Positions 35,859 through 44,574 of a DNA stretch of 64,000 nt are shown here, piece by piece. Origin of the DNA: Verrucomicrobia bacterium SCGC AAA164-E04 (GTDB lineage Bacteria > Verrucomicrobiota > Verrucomicrobiia > Limisphaerales > AAA164-E04); contig KB911873.1 of NCBI GenBank assembly GCA_000383715.1, forward strand, positions 24,475 through 88,474, in the 5' to 3' direction. The position numbers and the translations under genes were made by a program. The notes below the pieces were generated by a model that ran no database searches, was not told the DNA's origin, and was given only the letters and a program-made list of their open reading frames with translations. The number at the start of each line of letters is the position of its first letter. The stretch's first letter is position 1.

Positions 35859-36277
35859 CCACTCCGAATCATTCCACTCGTATTTGGAAGTGTGAACGAC
35901 AGACCCTGTTTTTGGGGGGGGATTTCATATCGATTGGCAAATGGATCCGCCTTATCGACTTCAAAATGATTCCACTTGGAACGGATATGGTATTTATAAC
36001 AGACACCTGTTTTGATACCTGGAACAAAAACCTCCCAAATGCCTGATTCTCCCTTGGGAGATAGCAAACATTCTGATTTTGACCAGTGATTGAAATCCCC
36101 CATCAGATAGACGCATTCGGCATTGGGAGCCCAGACTGCAAAATAAACCCCTTGCTCACCATCGCGCTCCATGGGATGACTTCCGAGTTTGTCATAAAGA
36201 TGAAAATGACTTCCTTCATTGAACAAATGAAGGTCATCATTGGTCAGTCTGGAAATGTCTGGCGTTTTGTTCCCCAT
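35738..36277 (-). CDS. glgB: glgB N-terminal fragment (CBM48 domain)
   Basis: The first reading frame of glgB, starting at the ATG at 36277. It encodes the N-terminal beta-sandwich ([29 protein letters not shown]). After [13 protein letters not shown] at the G8 tract near 35921 the remaining 60 or so residues are out-of-frame and unrelated to GlgB. Taken alone, the product would have no catalytic domain. Confidence 0.7.
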   Translation of the reverse strand: MGNKTPDISRLTNDDLHLFNEGSHFHLYDKLGSHPMERDGEQGVYFAVWAPNAECVYLMGDFNHWSKSECLLSPKGESGIWEVFVPGIKTGVCYKYHIRSKWNHFEVDKADPFANRYEIPPQKQGLSFTLPNTSGMIRSGWRIVIPSLTTKRRSAFMKFISVHGRGIHQILKGIYLFAN

Positions 36278-36316
36278 ACGGATTGGCCTATTTACTTAAG
36301 AGAATTGAACGGAGGG

Positions 36317-37630
36317 TCAAATCACTGTGCCATCAGGAATCACCGCGTTCTTCGGGATCACGATAATACCATCCCTGACGTGGAAAAGTTCACTATCCAT
36401 TTCATTCGGTTTACCATCAGGTGAAATCACACAATCACTGCCTATGCGCGCATTTTTATCAATAATGGCATTCACAACCCGAGTGCGAGGTCCGATGCCA
36501 ACCGATGGTTCACCCTCCTCCTGATGCTTGGCGATTGATTGCTGTGTTTCATAGTAGTCTGCTCCCATCATCACGACCCGCTCCATCTCGGTATCTGCGC
36601 CCACAATACTCCTGATGCCAAGCATGCATTCTTTCAGTCGCGCCTTGTGCACAATACAACCATCGGAAAGCAAGGTATTTTCAATGACCCCGCCGTTGAC
36701 TTTACTTGCAGGCAGAAACCTTGGCCGGGTAAAGACCGGGGAATCCATGTCAAAAAAGTTGAATTTGGGAAGCATGGAGGTGAGATCAAGATTAGCATCA
36801 AAGAAGGCTTTGATGGTTCCAACGTCTTCCCAGTAGCCTTGAAATACGTAGGACGAAAGTTTATGCGTTTTGATGGCACCGGGAATAATGTGTTTACCAA
36901 AATCTGTATGCGCGTTGTCCAGCAGTTCTAGGATTGTTTGACGGTTGAAGACGTAAATCCCCATGGATGCCAGCCATAATTCCTTGTCCGAATGGATATC
37001 GAGTTTTGAATACCAATCTTTGGGTAATTTGAGCTCTTCCTGCAGAGATGGATCTTGAGGTTTTTCTTCGAAACGCGTGATTTCATTGGCGTCGTTCATC
37101 TGCATGATACCGAATCCGGGGACAGATTCCTTTTCGACCGGGATGGTTGCAACCGTCAGGTCAGCACCTTTTTCGATGTGATGAGCCAGCATCTCAAGGT
37201 AATTCATGCGATAAAGCTGATCTCCGCTGAGAATAATCAGGTATTCAAAGGGCTGACTTGTCAAATGAATGAGGTTTTTGCGCACCGCATCCGCTGTCCC
37301 TTCGTACCATGAAGTGCTCGTCGGGGTCTGCTCGGCAGCAAGGATTTCGACAAAACCCCGCGAAAAATGGTCAAATTTGTAGGACTGGGAAATATGCCGG
37401 TGCAAAGAAGCCGAAAGGAACTGGGTCATGACATAAATGCGCTGCATCCCCGAATTGATGCAATTGGATATTGGTACATCAACCAAGCGATATTTCCCCC
37501 CCAAGGGAACAGCCGGCTTGCTGCGCTCCTTGGTCAAGGGGTACAAGCGAGTACCGGCGCCACCCCCCAGAATCACACTGAGGACATTGCGAGAGAGAAA
37601 CGATGCAGAAAAGATGGGGTTGGATGCCAT
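36317..37630 (-). CDS. glgC: Glucose-1-phosphate adenylyltransferase
   Basis: Makes ADP-glucose, the committed step of bacterial glycogen synthesis. The 437 residues have the nucleotidyltransferase loop GGGAGTRLYPLTKERSKPAVPLGGKYR and the SGDQLYRM aspartate. ITRFEEKPQDP is also present, and a C-terminal left-handed beta-helix has NAIIDKNARIGSDCVI. The basic and Arg/Lys positions near the N-terminus resemble allosterically controlled GlgC enzymes. It is upstream of glgB on the minus strand and divergent from the coaB-like gene. Confidence 0.96.
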   Translation of the reverse strand: MASNPIFSASFLSRNVLSVILGGGAGTRLYPLTKERSKPAVPLGGKYRLVDVPISNCINSGMQRIYVMTQFLSASLHRHISQSYKFDHFSRGFVEILAAEQTPTSTSWYEGTADAVRKNLIHLTSQPFEYLIILSGDQLYRMNYLEMLAHHIEKGADLTVATIPVEKESVPGFGIMQMNDANEITRFEEKPQDPSLQEELKLPKDWYSKLDIHSDKELWLASMGIYVFNRQTILELLDNAHTDFGKHIIPGAIKTHKLSSYVFQGYWEDVGTIKAFFDANLDLTSMLPKFNFFDMDSPVFTRPRFLPASKVNGGVIENTLLSDGCIVHKARLKECMLGIRSIVGADTEMERVVMMGADYYETQQSIAKHQEEGEPSVGIGPRTRVVNAIIDKNARIGSDCVISPDGKPNEMDSELFHVRDGIIVIPKNAVIPDGTVI

Positions 37631-37791
37631 AAAATTCCTTTAATAAACAACTGTCAGATTAGTGATACTATGCTGCAATAGACGCAACAACAAGAGACAA
37701 TCGGCACAGTAAGCAAGACAGGACAAAAATCAACTGAAAGACCGACCGTTTATCTCTCATTGGAACATGGCTGAATGCTCGAAGGCTTCTT

Positions 37792-38493
37792 ATGAATCAA
37801 TTGACGAAACCACATTGCGTCATTACTGCAGGTCCCACTTATGAATCATTGGATCAAGTGAGGCGTTTGACCAATTTTTCAACAGGATCGCTGGGAGCCC
37901 AGCTATCTGGATTCCTGCGTTCTAAAGGTTTCCATGTCACCTTGTTGACTGGGCATTACACCACTTATGAAGGGGTATTTGATGCCGACACACGAATTCC
38001 ATTTACGACCACGGAGGATCTTGCTGGGAAACTCAGGGATCTCTCCAAGCATCATACTGATGCCATTTTCCATGCCGCGGCAGTCAGTGACTTCACCTTT
38101 GGCAAGATCTGGGAGCGATCAGAGCGAGGCGAAATGAAAGCAATTGGTTCAGGAAAAATCTCGACTCGCAGTGGCACCCTTTTGGCAGAACTCGTGCCGA
38201 CTCCCAAGATTTTGGCAGAACTGAGAAACTGGTATCCCAAGGCCTTGATTGGAGGATGGAAATATGAGGTTGAAGGTTCTACAAAGCAAACAAACGAAAA
38301 AGCCTTGCAACAGCTGGCAAGCTGCAAAACGGATATATGTGTATTGAACGGACCGTCCGTTGGAGAGGGGTTTGAGGTTTTTTCAAGGAAAAAGCCAAAC
38401 CCGACCAAGATCCTTAATCGTCAAAACCTATTTGAACACTTGTGGAAGTCACTTGAAAACTCAGTGAAGGATGATCCATTTGACAAGAGCTGA
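37792..38493 (+). CDS. Phosphopantothenoylcysteine synthetase-like protein, stand-alone CoaB
   Basis: Protein of 233 residues matching the CoaB half of CoaBC (DFP family). TAGPTYESLDQVRRLTNFSTGSLGAQL is the nucleotide-binding start, HAAAVSDF carries the conserved Asn/Asp position, and K-I-S/T-R with TPKILAELR follows. CoaB joins 4'-phosphopantothenate to cysteine in coenzyme A synthesis. Most bacteria fuse it to the CoaC decarboxylase; here no CoaC domain is present or adjacent. CoaC must be encoded elsewhere, or this is a paralogue. Confidence 0.82.
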   Translation: MNQLTKPHCVITAGPTYESLDQVRRLTNFSTGSLGAQLSGFLRSKGFHVTLLTGHYTTYEGVFDADTRIPFTTTEDLAGKLRDLSKHHTDAIFHAAAVSDFTFGKIWERSERGEMKAIGSGKISTRSGTLLAELVPTPKILAELRNWYPKALIGGWKYEVEGSTKQTNEKALQQLASCKTDICVLNGPSVGEGFEVFSRKKPNPTKILNRQNLFEHLWKSLENSVKDDPFDKS

Positions 38494-38590
38494 CTCATGC
38501 GACCACAAACAGCGATCGCCTGCACTTGGCAGATTTAGATAAAGCAAAAGGCACGATGAAATTTGCAGCTCCAAGGCAGAAGCAGGTGTT

Positions 38591-40369
38591 CTACATTTTC
38601 TCGGGCGTTTCAATTCCTAACAGAAAAAGACCTTTCTCCAAAACCTGCCTCGTCAAGGAACATAAGATCAATCGAGAGTTTCGTGTGGAGCCTTCGGATT
38701 TGAGTACGGGACAGTTTTCGTAGAATGAAGTGTAATGACCGGCCAATTCGAAAAGGTAATTACAAAGATAATTGGGGCGTTGATCTTCCAGCACGGATTC
38801 CAGCACTAAACCGAAATTCAGGAGGTGCCTTACCAATTTCTTCTCAAAATCAGAATCCAGCTCCAGGATGTTCTCTGCATCAGATCCCAGTGATTTCAGA
38901 AACTCAGATTCATTGAGTGCTGCTTTGCGAAAAATACTTCTGATGCGAGTGCATGCGTATTGCAGATAAGGGGCAGTGTTACCGCTCAAAGACAAGAGCT
39001 TGTCCCAATCGAAAACATAGTCCGTTTGGCGATTTGGCAATAAATCAGCGTATTTCACCGCACCAATGCCAACTATTCTTGCGATCTCACGACTTATTTC
39101 AGAATCCAGATCTGGATTTTTCTCCGTAACCGCCTTGAAAGCGCGCTCCTCGGCTTCATCAAGTAGATCATTCAATTTGATGGTGTCACCCGCTCTTGTT
39201 TTGAAGGGTGTGCCATCAGGGCCCAATATGGAGCCAAACCAGGTATGAACAAGTTCCACTTTGGCATCGGGCTGCCATCGACGGAATATTTCGAACAACT
39301 GTTTGAAGTGAAGCTGCTGACGTCCGTCCGTCACGTAAATGATTTCATCCGGATTCCAGGTTTCCACCCTGTATTGAATAGTCGCCAGATCGGTCGTGGT
39401 ATAATTGGCGCCCCCATCACTCTTCAGGATCAGGGCAGGATGGTCTTTCAATCCATCGATATCTTCAAAGAAAACGACTTTGGCTCCCTGACTTTCAGTG
39501 GCAATACCCTGCTCTGTTAAATCTCCAACTACGCCTTTGAGCTGATCATTGTAAAAACTCTCCCCGAGGGTATGATCGAAATGAATACCAAGGCGTTGAT
39601 ATACTTTATCAAACTGCACACGAGACACTTCCTGCATTTCATTCCAAATGGAAAGATTCTCCTCATCGCCCTGCTGAAGTTTGACTAATTCCTTACGCGC
39701 AGATTCCAAAACGGAGGCATCTTCGTCGCAGGCACTGTTCACCTTGCGGTAAAGTCGCTCCAATTCACCAAGCGCATCCTTCATCAAAGCATCTCGGTCG
39801 AGATGCTGCTTCCAACCGACAATCAATTTACCGAACTGGGTACCCCAATCGCCAATGTGATTGTCTGTGACTACCTGATGCCCGAGCAAAGTCAAAACAC
39901 GCGCCAGACAATCTCCCAGAATGGTCGATCGTATGTGCCCCACATGCATCGGCTTGGCCACGTTTGGAGAACTGAAGTCAATGACTGCAGTTCGTGGTGA
40001 ATCCGTTTTCTGGATAAAATACCCACCTTGCTGAGCCGCCTTGGACAAGGCTCGCTTGATGGCTTCCGGTTTCAGTCGAATATTGATGAATCCCGGACCG
40101 GCAAGCTGAACTTCATCGGCAATATCGGATAATTCCAGCTCATCAAGAACCTTTTGTGCCTGTTCGCGGGGATTCAATTTCCTCTTCTTGGCAATAGCCA
40201 TGACAGAGGTGCACTGGTAATCACCAAACTTGGGATTAGCACAGACCTGAAGCTGTATCACCTCCGGATCGACGTCGGGAAAGACCTTTAAAATTGCTTC
40301 GCGAAGCCCTGCTTCGATCAACTTAGGGAGCACAAATACGGTGTCGTCCATGAATTTAGGGTCGGTCAT
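38591..40369 (-). CDS. argS: Arginyl-tRNA synthetase
   Basis: Class I aminoacyl-tRNA synthetase charging tRNA(Arg). The protein is 592 residues. An N-terminal Arg-specific additional domain is followed by the HIGH box as HVGH in SSPNVAKPMHVGHIRSTILGD. The KMSKS equivalent lies near FKTRAGDTIKLNDL, and the DALR anticodon-binding domain ends with CSLTRQVLEKGLFLLGIETPEKM. The loss of a true KMSKS is typical of many ArgS enzymes. It is convergent with the coaB-like gene and follows ptsN by about 40 bases. Confidence 0.95.
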   Translation of the reverse strand: MTDPKFMDDTVFVLPKLIEAGLREAILKVFPDVDPEVIQLQVCANPKFGDYQCTSVMAIAKKRKLNPREQAQKVLDELELSDIADEVQLAGPGFINIRLKPEAIKRALSKAAQQGGYFIQKTDSPRTAVIDFSSPNVAKPMHVGHIRSTILGDCLARVLTLLGHQVVTDNHIGDWGTQFGKLIVGWKQHLDRDALMKDALGELERLYRKVNSACDEDASVLESARKELVKLQQGDEENLSIWNEMQEVSRVQFDKVYQRLGIHFDHTLGESFYNDQLKGVVGDLTEQGIATESQGAKVVFFEDIDGLKDHPALILKSDGGANYTTTDLATIQYRVETWNPDEIIYVTDGRQQLHFKQLFEIFRRWQPDAKVELVHTWFGSILGPDGTPFKTRAGDTIKLNDLLDEAEERAFKAVTEKNPDLDSEISREIARIVGIGAVKYADLLPNRQTDYVFDWDKLLSLSGNTAPYLQYACTRIRSIFRKAALNESEFLKSLGSDAENILELDSDFEKKLVRHLLNFGLVLESVLEDQRPNYLCNYLFELAGHYTSFYENCPVLKSEGSTRNSRLILCSLTRQVLEKGLFLLGIETPEKM

Positions 40370-40409
40370 CTATGACCGGATTGGATAGAAAAGAAATGAA
40401 AGGAAGTGA

Positions 40410-40880
40410 TCAGGATTTGGAGGCTGATTTGTTTCTGATGATTTGCTCCATCTCCTCAGCATTCACAGCCTGCTCGAGCGATTGCCTGAAATCGTTGTTA
40501 TGCAATATTTTAGCAATATTAGCCAAGGTGTGCAGGTGTTTCTGGAATTGTCCCTGCGGAACAAGAAAAAGCATGACCAGATTCACAGGTTTGTTATCCA
40601 GAGCATCAAAATTAATACCTGATTTAGATCTTCCGAAAGCGCCTACGACATCGTAGATGAGATCCGTGGATGCGTGTGGGATCCCAACGCCAAAACCTAT
40701 TCCAGTGCTCATGGAGGTTTCACGCTTTTTCACCACATTGGCAATCGATTCCCTGTCCTGCGGTCGTATTTTATTGCAGGTAACAAGGTTATCAATCAAC
40801 TCCTCAATGGCTTCCCAGCGCGTGGTAGCCTTCATTTCCGGAATGATTTGATCTTTGGTTAGGATTTCGCCAAGCAACAT
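40410..40880 (-). CDS. ptsN: PTS fructose-type IIA domain protein, PtsN-like
   Basis: Single EIIA(Ntr/Fru) domain of 156 residues. The phosphorylatable histidine is His69 in GFGVGIPHAST. LFLVPQGQFQKHLHTLANIAKIL contains the second conserved helix. PtsN-type proteins have regulatory roles (potassium, nitrogen, envelope stress) instead of sugar transport, and no EIIB or EIIC lies nearby. Placement before argS on the minus strand suggests a small operon. The exact target is unknown. Confidence 0.88.
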   Translation of the reverse strand: MLLGEILTKDQIIPEMKATTRWEAIEELIDNLVTCNKIRPQDRESIANVVKKRETSMSTGIGFGVGIPHASTDLIYDVVGAFGRSKSGINFDALDNKPVNLVMLFLVPQGQFQKHLHTLANIAKILHNNDFRQSLEQAVNAEEMEQIIRNKSASKS

Positions 40881-40942
40881 ATCAATTCAATTTTAACTGC
40901 GGTCCATTTCGCACCATAACCGTTTGCATTTCAAGACCCAAT

Positions 40943-43300
40943 TCAAAATCCACCCACGTTCTTCAATAGCTGTCTGGCTGCGTCATAGTCAGGCTGGATT
41001 TCAAGAGCACGTTGAGCCGCCCTCTTGGCGTCCTCAAGACGCCCCACCCCCATCAGAATGGTTGCTCTGGCGTAGGGGATCTGTGGATCAAACGGATTGG
41101 CAGATTCCCCCCGTATCAGACTGCTCAACGCGTCCTCCCGCATGCCTTCGCCATTTTGGGCAAGTCCAAGGTTGTACCACGCACGAGAGTGGCGTGGATC
41201 AACTTGCACCGCCATTTTTAGTGATTCGATGACTTTCCCAATCTTACCCAGCTCATTCCAGGCCAGCCCTTGCTTATAGAAATATTCACCTTCCGTTGGA
41301 TCGAGACGGCAGGCTTCCTGTATTTCTTTGAGTGCACTTTGCTGATCTCCGATCATGCTGAACACGACCGCAAGTTCGTGGCGAAGAGGCGCGGAGTTGG
41401 GATCCCACTCCACTGCCTTGCGATAATGCTTCAAAGCCGAAGTCACATCTTGCTGCCCCAGATGCCAGGCTCCCTTCTGCATTTGACCAGAAGGCTGATC
41501 CAAATGAAGGTTCAAAAAGTGCTGCAATTCCTGACCGGTCACCGAAGCTGGATCCACATGGCTGCGAAGTGACCAAGCCGCATTGACCCTGACACTTCGC
41601 ACGGGATCCTCCAAACGATCGACCAAGGCCTGGGCAGCATCTGTGTTCCCTGCCCGAACAGCAGGTCCCAAGGCCATGACAACCTGACTACGCAGGAGGG
41701 CATTGGTGCTCGTCGATGCTCCCACCATGGATGGGATCACATCTCGCTCAAACCACCATGAATCCAGCAGACGGGCCGAGACAGCCTTCCAGAAATCCGG
41801 TGTTTGCTCGTCTTTCAACATCTTCAACAGAGGCTTGTGCGATCCTTCAGTAGACAAGCGAGCCTGAGCAATCCACCTTGCCCGATCACGCGTGGAACGT
41901 TCCATGCGCTCGCCATACCACTCATCCACCTTGGTAATAGCCCAATCGGTCGTCTGATCTTCATGACAACGATTACATGCATTGGGAATGCCCAGCTCCT
42001 TCGTCAACAAAGGATCCGGAATGGTGAAGCCATGATCACGCCGCGGGTGGCGCTGCATGTAGGTGGTCTGCGGCATGTGACAATCCACACAATTACCCCC
42101 GGGAGTATCCGATGGATGAAACATATGTTTGGCTGGATCGATCACAGGGGATTTCGGATATCCGCCAGAATGACAGCGCATGCACAAGGCATTTCCGGGA
42201 AGAATCGTTTCGTTTGAATGCGGGTTATGACAATCAAGGCAATGAACCCCAGATTGATGCATCTTACTGCTGAGAAATGATGTATAAACGTAATCTTCAT
42301 CCCTCACCTGTCCGTCTGCGTAGTAAAGATCGGATGCATCAGGTATGACCAGCGAGTAATGATCCAGATAGGATTCACCCGGGACGAAATCACCTGTCAG
42401 TTCAGTACGTCTCGAATGACAGGAACCGCATGTATCAAGGATTTGATTTGCATCCCTCTCACCCAGAGGGGCTTTGGGCGGTTTCTCGTATGTTTCCGGT
42501 GATTTGTAATACTGCACATGGGCCTTCAGAGGGCCGTGACACGATTCGCAACCGACAGACATTTCAGCCATGGCAGTATGGTACTGGTCCGTCTCTGGAT
42601 CATAATTCTTTCGCAATCGTGTATTGTGACATCCCGCACACATGCTGTTCCAGTTCATACCTCGCCCGGTCCAATGCCCCCATTCGCCTGCCTGCCTGCC
42701 TTCTTCTCCATAAACGTTGAACCACTCATGGTGATGCGGATCATAGGAGGTATCCATCGCCTGCAAGCGGCCATTCCCTATGTCGGTGAGGTATTGCCTC
42801 AATGGTGTGTGCCCTATCACCCGCTCCAAGCGATGCACCTGATTCGTACCACCCACCCCAAGTGTTTCAATGATATGGGTATCCGACTCCTTCTTGGCCG
42901 TGGATTTGATGGAGGCAGCTTCAAATCCCTGGTCGGGATCGAATGCTTCCACATCGAATTCTGCCATCAACGGACGCTCGGCCATGCGATGGTTGGATGG
43001 CTTCCATTGCTCAAATTCAGATGCATGACACTCCTGACAACTGGCCGAACCTGCGTATTGCTTGTATACTTCCTCATCCTGTATCAGAAGACGGTCCATT
43101 GAGATATCTGGTGTCGAATCACCAGCTCCAGCTGATTGTTTCGAAGGGGCCTTGCCGCCTGTCCCTGCATTGAAATAAACAAAGAGCCCCACCAGAACCG
43201 CCAGTCCAGCAGCCCAAACCCAGGAAGGCAAACCGGCTTGAGGCGACGGTACGGGCGACTTAGATTTTTTTGCTGACTGTTTATGTTTACGATCGACCAT
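40943..43300 (-). CDS. Multihaem cytochrome c with HEAT and TPR repeats
   Basis: Membrane-anchored protein of 785 residues. A basic N-terminus is followed by one helix (WVWAAGLAVLVGLFVYF, residues 27-43). A cytochrome region from Cys88 to about residue 480 carries eight CxxCH motifs (CQECH, CAGCH, CESCH, CGSCH, CLDCH, CMRCH, CVDCH, CNRCH). HEAT-like repeats (LVDRLEDPVRSVRVNAAWSL) follow, then four TPRs to the end. Covalent haem implies an extracytoplasmic location. Similar cytochrome-TPR fusions occur in Verrucomicrobiota and Planctomycetota; their electron partners are unknown. It is divergent from rsmI. Confidence 0.88.
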   Translation of the reverse strand: MVDRKHKQSAKKSKSPVPSPQAGLPSWVWAAGLAVLVGLFVYFNAGTGGKAPSKQSAGAGDSTPDISMDRLLIQDEEVYKQYAGSASCQECHASEFEQWKPSNHRMAERPLMAEFDVEAFDPDQGFEAASIKSTAKKESDTHIIETLGVGGTNQVHRLERVIGHTPLRQYLTDIGNGRLQAMDTSYDPHHHEWFNVYGEEGRQAGEWGHWTGRGMNWNSMCAGCHNTRLRKNYDPETDQYHTAMAEMSVGCESCHGPLKAHVQYYKSPETYEKPPKAPLGERDANQILDTCGSCHSRRTELTGDFVPGESYLDHYSLVIPDASDLYYADGQVRDEDYVYTSFLSSKMHQSGVHCLDCHNPHSNETILPGNALCMRCHSGGYPKSPVIDPAKHMFHPSDTPGGNCVDCHMPQTTYMQRHPRRDHGFTIPDPLLTKELGIPNACNRCHEDQTTDWAITKVDEWYGERMERSTRDRARWIAQARLSTEGSHKPLLKMLKDEQTPDFWKAVSARLLDSWWFERDVIPSMVGASTSTNALLRSQVVMALGPAVRAGNTDAAQALVDRLEDPVRSVRVNAAWSLRSHVDPASVTGQELQHFLNLHLDQPSGQMQKGAWHLGQQDVTSALKHYRKAVEWDPNSAPLRHELAVVFSMIGDQQSALKEIQEACRLDPTEGEYFYKQGLAWNELGKIGKVIESLKMAVQVDPRHSRAWYNLGLAQNGEGMREDALSSLIRGESANPFDPQIPYARATILMGVGRLEDAKRAAQRALEIQPDYDAARQLLKNVGGF

Positions 43301-43617
43301 GTGTTACTATCTTAGGCAAAGCGTGAGAGATGATCAACCGCCATGATTGGTGAGAACGGGCAAACAGCCTGTGGCTGAGAGGCTACACAGCTCAGGCGCA
43401 GTAAGGTTGACCACGGGTCTGACGACAGAAGCCGTCCATGAACAACGATCACAAAACACTGGGGAAAGGTTCCTTACAAGACCAAGTGTACCCTTTGAAC
43501 ATGACACAAGCGTCTTGATCTGGAACTATGTTCAGAAGATACATGAGATCATTGGATTCAGATTCATCAGAATCAGCAACACCTTGCGACAAGCATGACG
43601 CCTCTTTTCAACCGACC
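43301..43617. other. Divergent intergenic region between the cytochrome and rsmI
   Basis: No gene is recognised. The plus-strand frame upstream of rsmI is open to 43528 but not family-like. A stem pairing GCCT/AGGC and GCTG/CAGC around a ten-base loop lies near 43371-43401 and includes the sequence CTGAGA. The rest of a thiamine riboswitch is missing. Both promoters are expected here. Confidence 0.45.
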
Positions 43618-44292
43618 ATGGAAGAAGGGACGCTCTATATTGTTCCAACTCCAATTGGGAATCTGGAGGATATCACACTGCGCGCTTTGAGGGTTTTGAA
43701 AGAGTGCGATCTCGTCCTTGCAGAAGACACACGTCATACGGGTCAATTACTAAAGCATTTTGAATTCAAGAAACCCATGCTGAGCTACCACAAATTTAAT
43801 GAGGCAGCGCGGAAAGACCAGATTCTGGAACGCTTGAAGCAAGGCGAGCAACTGGCTTTGGTCAGTGACGCAGGCACCCCCGGGATCAGCGACCCCGGAC
43901 AACGCATCATCACCGAAACCATTGCCCATGGCTTTCGAGTGGAGCCTTTGCCCGGAGCTTGTGCAATAACCACAGCTCTGAGTGCATGTGGTTTACCCAC
44001 AGATGAATTTCATTTCATCGGCTTCCTCGACCGGAAAAGTGCCCGTCGCCGCCGTAGATTAGAGGCATGCATTGATATAAAGGGCACCTTGGTACTTTAT
44101 GAATCCCCTCACCGCATCGAAAAATTACTGGAGGAGCTGAATGACATTATGCCTGACCGAAATGTAGTGTTGGCCCGCGAGCTAACCAAAAAGTTTGAGC
44201 AATGGGTAAGAGGCACCGCAACGGCATTATGGGCAAGAAGAAGCACCATTAAATCAAAAGGGGAATTTGTGGTTCTCATTCAATCGAGTTAA
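43618..44292 (+). CDS. rsmI: 16S rRNA (cytidine-2'-O)-methyltransferase RsmI
   Basis: Tetrapyrrole-methylase-fold enzyme that 2'-O-methylates C1402 of 16S rRNA. The ATG at 43618 gives 224 residues beginning MEEGTLYIVPTPIGNLEDITLRAL, the family start. Further motifs are LAEDTRHTGQLL, LVSDAGTPGISDPG and LYESPHRIEKLL. The open frame continues upstream to 43528 without homology. The C-terminus is slightly short compared with enzymes that carry an extra small domain. Confidence 0.93.
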   Translation: MEEGTLYIVPTPIGNLEDITLRALRVLKECDLVLAEDTRHTGQLLKHFEFKKPMLSYHKFNEAARKDQILERLKQGEQLALVSDAGTPGISDPGQRIITETIAHGFRVEPLPGACAITTALSACGLPTDEFHFIGFLDRKSARRRRRLEACIDIKGTLVLYESPHRIEKLLEELNDIMPDRNVVLARELTKKFEQWVRGTATALWARRSTIKSKGEFVVLIQSS

Positions 44293-44574
44293 GACCTCAG
44301 TAAAAGTCACCAACCAAAAATACAGCTCTCTTGTTAGGGCAATGATTGGACTCATTACAGCAGCTTCCAAACGTCAAAAAGCTGATCCGAAGTTTAAAAA
44401 CCAGACTCTGGGTCTATGCGCAGTGTTATCGTTTCAACAAGAATCAACTTCAGAAACGCTCACCTCAACTTCAGCAAACAGTTGCAACTGATCAATACAA
44501 CGATTCTCTCACATGAATGCCTGTTGATTATTTCCTGGTTGCCTAGCACCGTGGGTTGAGGCAGGATTTAATAT

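Larger units (their letters stand above)
34340..36277 (-). pseudogene. glgB: 1,4-alpha-glucan branching enzyme, two frameshifts
   Basis: Glycogen branching enzyme (GH13) that makes alpha-1,6 branches. Read through two frame changes, it encodes about 645 residues, a normal GlgB length. The N-terminal frame ends its homology at a G8 tract (plus-strand 35914-35921). Homology resumes one frame over with [18 protein letters not shown]. It shifts again at a C9 tract (34479-34487), after which [15 protein letters not shown] continues to the TGA at 34340-34342. Catalytic residues are intact: [20 protein letters not shown] and LSHDEVVHG. The shifts are either sequencing errors in homopolymers or real slippage. 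It is the second gene of a glgC-glgB operon, 40 bases after glgC. Confidence 0.85.

Noticed and set aside
43301..43617. Possible thiamine riboswitch, because of a CTGAGA motif inside a hairpin
   Set aside because: The matching ACC...GATCTGG half and the expected stems are absent, and neither flanking gene is thiamine-related.
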